Assembly: GCA_945980015.1 (NCBI GenBank)
Contig: CAMFQI010000026.1
Span: forward strand, 1-8,685
Source: an uncultured Eubacterium sp.
GTDB taxonomy: Bacteria > Bacillota > Clostridia > Oscillospirales > Acutalibacteraceae
Length of the DNA: 8,685 bases
Direction of reading: 5' to 3'
Of the stretch, positions 6,058-8,685 are shown piece after piece. Numbering within the stretch: position 1 is the first letter of the stretch; each line of letters opens with the position of its first letter. The translations under genes were made by a program, and so were the position numbers. Under the pieces are notes generated by a model, which saw only the letters and a program-made list of their open reading frames with translations, was not told where the DNA came from and ran no database searches.

Positions 6058-6536
6058 TGAAGATTACAGTTATTGCCGTCGGCAAGCTCAAGGAAAAATA
6101 TCTGCGTGACGGCTGTGATGAATATTTGAAGAGGCTAGGCGCTTACGCAAAGGTAAATATTGTTGAAATCGGTGAGGAGCGTTGCTCGGACAATCCGTCT
6201 AATGCCGAAATTGAAGCAGTAAAGGATAAAGAGGGCAAGCGTATTGCTTCAAAAATTCCAAAGGGCTCGTTCGTTGTGCCGATGTGTATTGAGGGCGAGC
6301 AAATGAGCAGTGAGGCGTTCAGCAAAAAAATAGAAAGCATTTCGCTCGGCGGCTTCGGAGAAATAACCTTTATTATCGGCGGCTCGTTCGGACTGTCCGA
6401 TGAGGTAAAGTCGCTCGGCAATTTGAGACTGTCATTCGGAAAGCTTACTCTGCCGCACCAGCTTATGCGTGTGATTTTGCTTGAACAAATTTACCGTGCC
6501 TTTTCAATATTGAATAACAGCAAATATCATAAATAA
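6054..6536 (+). CDS. rlmH: 23S rRNA (pseudouridine(1915)-N3)-methyltransferase RlmH
   Basis: RlmH methylates N3 of pseudouridine 1915 in helix 69 of 23S rRNA, acting on assembled 70S ribosomes as a SPOUT-fold dimer. The protein is 160 residues from ATG 6054, or 159 from the adjacent ATG at 6057. The second matches the family start MKITVIAVGKLKEKY more closely. Either start overlaps the upstream stop (ATGATGA), so coupled translation is expected; no separate strong ribosome binding site is seen. Motifs are KLKEKYLRDGCDEYLKRL (11-28), DKEGKRI (58-64), FIIGGSFGLS (106-115, SAM-binding loop), LTLPHQLMR (131-139), LEQIYRAF (143-150) and the terminal YHK. Length and ends are complete. Confidence 0.96.
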   Translation: MMKITVIAVGKLKEKYLRDGCDEYLKRLGAYAKVNIVEIGEERCSDNPSNAEIEAVKDKEGKRIASKIPKGSFVVPMCIEGEQMSSEAFSKKIESISLGGFGEITFIIGGSFGLSDEVKSLGNLRLSFGKLTLPHQLMRVILLEQIYRAFSILNNSKYHK

Positions 6537-6543
6537 ATAGTTG

Positions 6544-6576
6544 CACCTTGGTAAAAATATTACCGAGGTGTTTTTT
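6544..6576 (+). terminator. Terminator-like hairpin that also contains the spoVAD ribosome binding site
   Basis: CACCTTGGTAA (6544-6554) pairs with TTACCGAGGTG (6560-6570), 11 pairs with one G-U, over AAATA, followed by six Ts (6571-6576). It begins 7 bases after the rlmH stop. The end of the 3' arm, GAGGTG (6565-6570), is the Shine-Dalgarno of spoVAD, whose ATG follows the T-tract directly. The hairpin should therefore both terminate transcription and hide the ribosome binding site. Confidence 0.75.
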
Positions 6577-7236
6577 ATGCAAAAAAAGGGAAAAACATAT
6601 TTTTTTGAGCGACCGCCGGTTATAAAGGCAAGTGCCGGAGTTGTCGGCAAAAAAGAGGGCGAGGGTCCGCTACGTGATGATTTTGACCAAATTTTTGAGG
6701 ATACGACTATGGGGCAGGACAGCTTTGAGCTTGCTGAGTCGGCTATGCTTCACGATGCCGTAATTCGTGCGCTTTCTAAGGCAAACGCAAGCCCGTCGGA
6801 CGTGGATTTTATATTGTGCGGTGATTTGCTTGACCAATGCGTAGGCTCGTGCTTTGCACTTAAGGATTTGGAAATTTCGTTTGTGGGTATGTATGGCGCC
6901 TGTTCGACTATGGCGCTTACGCTTTGTAATGCTTCAATGCTCGTTGAGGCGGGCGCAGAACGTTGCGTCGCGGCGGCTTCGAGCCATTTTGCTTCAAGTG
7001 AAAGACAGTTCAGATTTCCGCTTGAGTACGGCGGACAACGTCCTCCTACAGCGCAATGGACAGTAACCGGAGCAGGTGCGGCAGTTGTTGAAAATGCACA
7101 AAAATCGGCGGATAATTCATCAAATCTACCTAAAATAAAAGCCGTTCATATCGGAACAATAACCGACCTCGGCATCAAGGATGCAAATAATATGGGCGCC
7201 GCCATGGCACCTGTTGATGCTATACTTAGACCATAA
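6577..7236 (+). pseudogene. spoVAD: Stage V sporulation protein AD (SpoVAD), truncated at the 3' end
   Basis: SpoVAD is a thiolase-fold protein that binds dipicolinic acid and takes part in its uptake into the forespore with the other SpoVA proteins. The start is ATG 6577 with GAGGTG 6 bases upstream; a TTG-started extension to 6541 would read through the terminator hairpin and is rejected. Family segments seen are VVGKKEGEGPL (22-32), CGDLLDQ (81-87), GACST (107-111), ATSSH-like AASSHF (133-138), ERQFRFPLEYGGQRPPTAQW (142-161), TGAGAAV (164-170) and IKDANNMGAAMAP (200-212). After that the sequence departs (VDAILRP) and stops at 219 residues, while full-length relatives have about 335-340. 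The missing third includes the TGDLG and GGSGCGCS regions. It stands alone, without spoVAC or spoVAE, after rlmH. Non-functional is the likely state, unless an assembly misjoin created the break. Confidence 0.85.
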
Positions 7237-7298
7237 GATATATCAGACTTCGATAAACGGAATTCTCATCCATTTCTCAAAGCCTGCTTATATCTTAT
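7233..7298. repeat. 10-bp inverted repeat beside the spoVAD breakpoint
   Basis: ATAAGATATA (7233-7242) and TATATCTTAT (7289-7298) are exact inverted copies, 46 bases apart. The left copy overlaps the premature stop of spoVAD. The segment between them shows no gene. They could be remnants of mobile-element ends or chance in AT-rich sequence. The rest of 7299-7352 holds only an SD-like GGAGG (7336-7340) without a start codon after it. Confidence 0.35.
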
Positions 7299-7352
7299 TC
7301 AAAGCGATATGCTTTTCTACACATAAATATTTAATGGAGGTTTATAAAAATT

Positions 7353-7394
7353 AAACGACTGCAAGAGAAAACAATAAGTTTCTTGCAGTCGTTT
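7353..7394. terminator. Bidirectional terminator between spoVAD remnant and DUF4143 ATPase gene
   Basis: AAACGACTGCAAGA (7353-7366) and TCTTGCAGTCGTTT (7381-7394) form a perfect 14-bp stem with a 14-base loop. TTT-GG-TTTTT follows on the + strand, and TTTAATTTTT on the - strand. It starts 8 bases beyond the ATPase stop codon, so it should chiefly end that leftward transcript. Confidence 0.85.
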
Positions 7395-7402
7395 GGTTTT
7401 TG

Positions 7403-8638
7403 TTAGGTCAGATCCGAGAGGTCGGGAATATCTATAATGGGAAGCTTGATATCGTCATTACTTAAAAACATCAGCATATAAATCGGATAATAGACATAAT
7501 TACCGTTAATCTCGACATTATAATTTGTAAAAACGAATGCTTCATCTATCGAATAATTTGAAATTTCCAATACATTACTTAGTGCAGAATGGCGTTTGTA
7601 ATCTTTTCCGCTTTTTATTTCAATGGGCAGCACCTTGCCGTTATATTCTATAACAAAATCCAATTCACCAAACCGCTTGCTGTTATAATAATATAATGAC
7701 AAGCCGTGAGCTTTTAATTCCTGTGCCGCAACATTTTCATATATAGCTCCGAAATTTATTGCAGGATTATTTGACAGAAGCTGAATTTTTGTTGCTTTAC
7801 CGTATAAAGTTGTGAGCATACCTATATCGGATAAGAAAAACTTAAATAAACTGCTGTTTTCATTTAATTTAAGAGGAACGGTAGGTTCAGCGACATTATA
7901 GACAGGCAGAGCAACACCGGCACTTGACAACCATAAGAAGTCCTCGGAGCTTTTTTCATATCGAAGCCCTTTTTTCATATCTGAGAAAACAAATCTTTTG
8001 TTTGATTTATTAAGCTCTGCCGGTATTAAATCATAAATCTGAGTTAGATAAATACGCTTTTCCTCTGTTTCGTATTTCGTAAAGTCTTTTTTATACTGTG
8101 TAATGATATCCAAATGCTGCGAAATTACATCTTCAAGATTTCTTGTTTCGGCAAATTTTTGAACTGCCGCAGGCATACCTCCGACATTCAGATATGTGTT
8201 GAATATCTGTATCATACGATTATGAACGGAATCGTTTACCGGAGTTCTTTCAATAAATGATTTGTGCAAAGATTCTTTAAGCTCATCTGTGAAATTATAT
8301 ATTTGCAGAAATTCCTCAAAATCCATAGGATACATAGTAAGTGTTTTCAAATATCCCACAGGAGCGGAAGTTATATTCTTTAACTCAACTCCGAGTAAAG
8401 AACCACTGAAAATATATCTAAACGAGCCTTCATCAACCCAAAACTTAACCTTTGTAGTGATTTCCTTGAACTCTTGAATTTCATCAATAAAAATAAAAGT
8501 TTTACCCTTAATGAACGGCTTATCGGTGAATAAGGACAGGTTGGTTATCATATCATCGACCGACTCACTGCTTGCCAGTAAATTAATAAGCTCCGGCGAT
8601 TTGATAAGATTGAATTCGATATACTCACAACCTGATTC
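7403..8638 (-). CDS. AAA ATPase with C-terminal DUF4143, 5'-truncated at contig edge
   Basis: The genomic part encodes about 411 residues and lacks its N-terminus. Counting from the first genomic codon (GAA, 8638-8636), the Walker B strand TFIFIDEIQEF is at about 47-57, a sensor-1-like YIFSGSLLG at 75-83, and the family's GYLKTLTMYPMDFEEFL at 95-111. The DUF4143 region follows, ending in GELDFVIEYNGKVLPIEIKS (324-343), a PD-(D/E)XK-like E-D...E-x-K pattern. The Walker A motif and roughly 50-60 residues must lie beyond the edge. An apparent VYKRQ start upstream comes from adapter sequence, not the gene. These ATPases are widespread accessory genes of uncertain function in gut Firmicutes and archaea, and some are linked to mobility or defence without firm proof. 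The gene is visibly more AT-rich than spoVAD, suggesting transfer. Confidence 0.85.
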   Translation of the reverse strand, partial: ESGCEYIEFNLIKSPELINLLASSESVDDMITNLSLFTDKPFIKGKTFIFIDEIQEFKEITTKVKFWVDEGSFRYIFSGSLLGVELKNITSAPVGYLKTLTMYPMDFEEFLQIYNFTDELKESLHKSFIERTPVNDSVHNRMIQIFNTYLNVGGMPAAVQKFAETRNLEDVISQHLDIITQYKKDFTKYETEEKRIYLTQIYDLIPAELNKSNKRFVFSDMKKGLRYEKSSEDFLWLSSAGVALPVYNVAEPTVPLKLNENSSLFKFFLSDIGMLTTLYGKATKIQLLSNNPAINFGAIYENVAAQELKAHGLSLYYYNSKRFGELDFVIEYNGKVLPIEIKSGKDYKRHSALSNVLEISNYSIDEAFVFTNYNVEINGNYVYYPIYMLMFLSNDDIKLPIIDIPDLSDLT

Positions 8639-8685
8639 CTGTCTCTTATACACATCTCCGAGCCCACGAGACGTAGAGGACTCTC
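8639..8685. other. Nextera sequencing-adapter contamination
   Basis: CTGTCTCTTATACACATCT (8639-8657) is the Tn5 19-bp mosaic end used in Nextera libraries. It is followed by CCGAGCCCACGAGAC (8658-8672), the rest of the Nextera read-2 adapter, then GTAGAGGA (8673-8680), which fits an i7 index (N712 as I recall it). The last CTCTC is close to the ATCTC expected next. None of this is genomic. Reverse-translated it supplies the false VYKRQ start of the ATPase frame. Confidence 0.97.

Noticed and set aside
6510..6536. rlmH 3' end as an SCC-type integration site, as in staphylococci
   Set aside because: The terminal YHK codons resemble the SCC attachment core, but no second copy, recombinase or element boundary follows. 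A terminator and spoVAD come next.
6511..6540. Possible sigma-G promoter (TGAATA at 6511, CATAAAT at 6528) for spoVAD
   Set aside because: The spacing is 11 bases instead of the 17-18 needed, and both boxes fall within rlmH codons.
1..8685. CRISPR array, tRNA or rRNA genes
   Set aside because: No spaced direct repeats, no tRNA T-arm/cloverleaf pattern and no rRNA-like segments were seen on either strand.

Overview
The window looks like a piece of a Firmicutes (class Clostridia) genome, most likely a gut Oscillospirales/Ruminococcaceae-type organism. This is inferred from a clostridial spoVAD, a murA - WalJ-like hydrolase - rlmH cluster, AGGAGG-type ribosome binding sites and TTGACA/TATAAT promoters. 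The right end is not biological. The last 47 bases are Nextera transposon-adapter sequence, so the window ends at an untrimmed contig edge and the source was a Nextera-prepared library.

Layout. Positions 1-231 hold what looks like a structured non-coding RNA on the + strand: a multi-helix junction, then a 13-bp hairpin and a strong intrinsic terminator. A small palindromic, MITE/REP-like intergenic element follows at 273-341. Positions 408-2978 are a tightly packed minus-strand operon, dusB - nagA - trmL (tRNA dihydrouridine synthase, N-acetylglucosamine-6-phosphate deacetylase, tRNA wobble 2'-O-methyltransferase), with overlapping junctions and a recognisable promoter. Divergent from it is a toxin-antitoxin locus. 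The HigB/RelE-type toxin has collapsed in frame to 34 codons (only its two ends remain), while the XRE antitoxin, a consensus promoter and a putative operator are intact.

Positions 3565-3928 form a long leader with two candidate promoters for murA (first committed step of peptidoglycan synthesis). Then come a WalJ/YycJ-type metallo-beta-lactamase-fold hydrolase and rlmH (23S rRNA pseudouridine-1915 methyltransferase), which overlap. A terminator hairpin lies immediately before the hydrolase gene. A second one lies immediately before spoVAD, where its 3' arm is also the spoVAD ribosome binding site.

spoVAD (spore dipicolinate-uptake protein) breaks off after about 212 family-like residues. 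Beyond it is an AT-rich segment with a 10-bp inverted repeat, an orphan Shine-Dalgarno sequence and a bidirectional terminator. The convergent gene that follows encodes an AAA ATPase of the DUF4143 type, truncated at its N-terminus by the contig edge.

Functionally the window combines translation and RNA modification (dusB, trmL, rlmH), amino-sugar and cell-wall metabolism (nagA, murA, walJ), and decayed or mobile accessory pieces (toxin relic, broken spoVAD, DUF4143 ATPase). The best candidates for something undescribed are the left-end structured RNA and the in-frame collapsed toxin kept with a working antitoxin.
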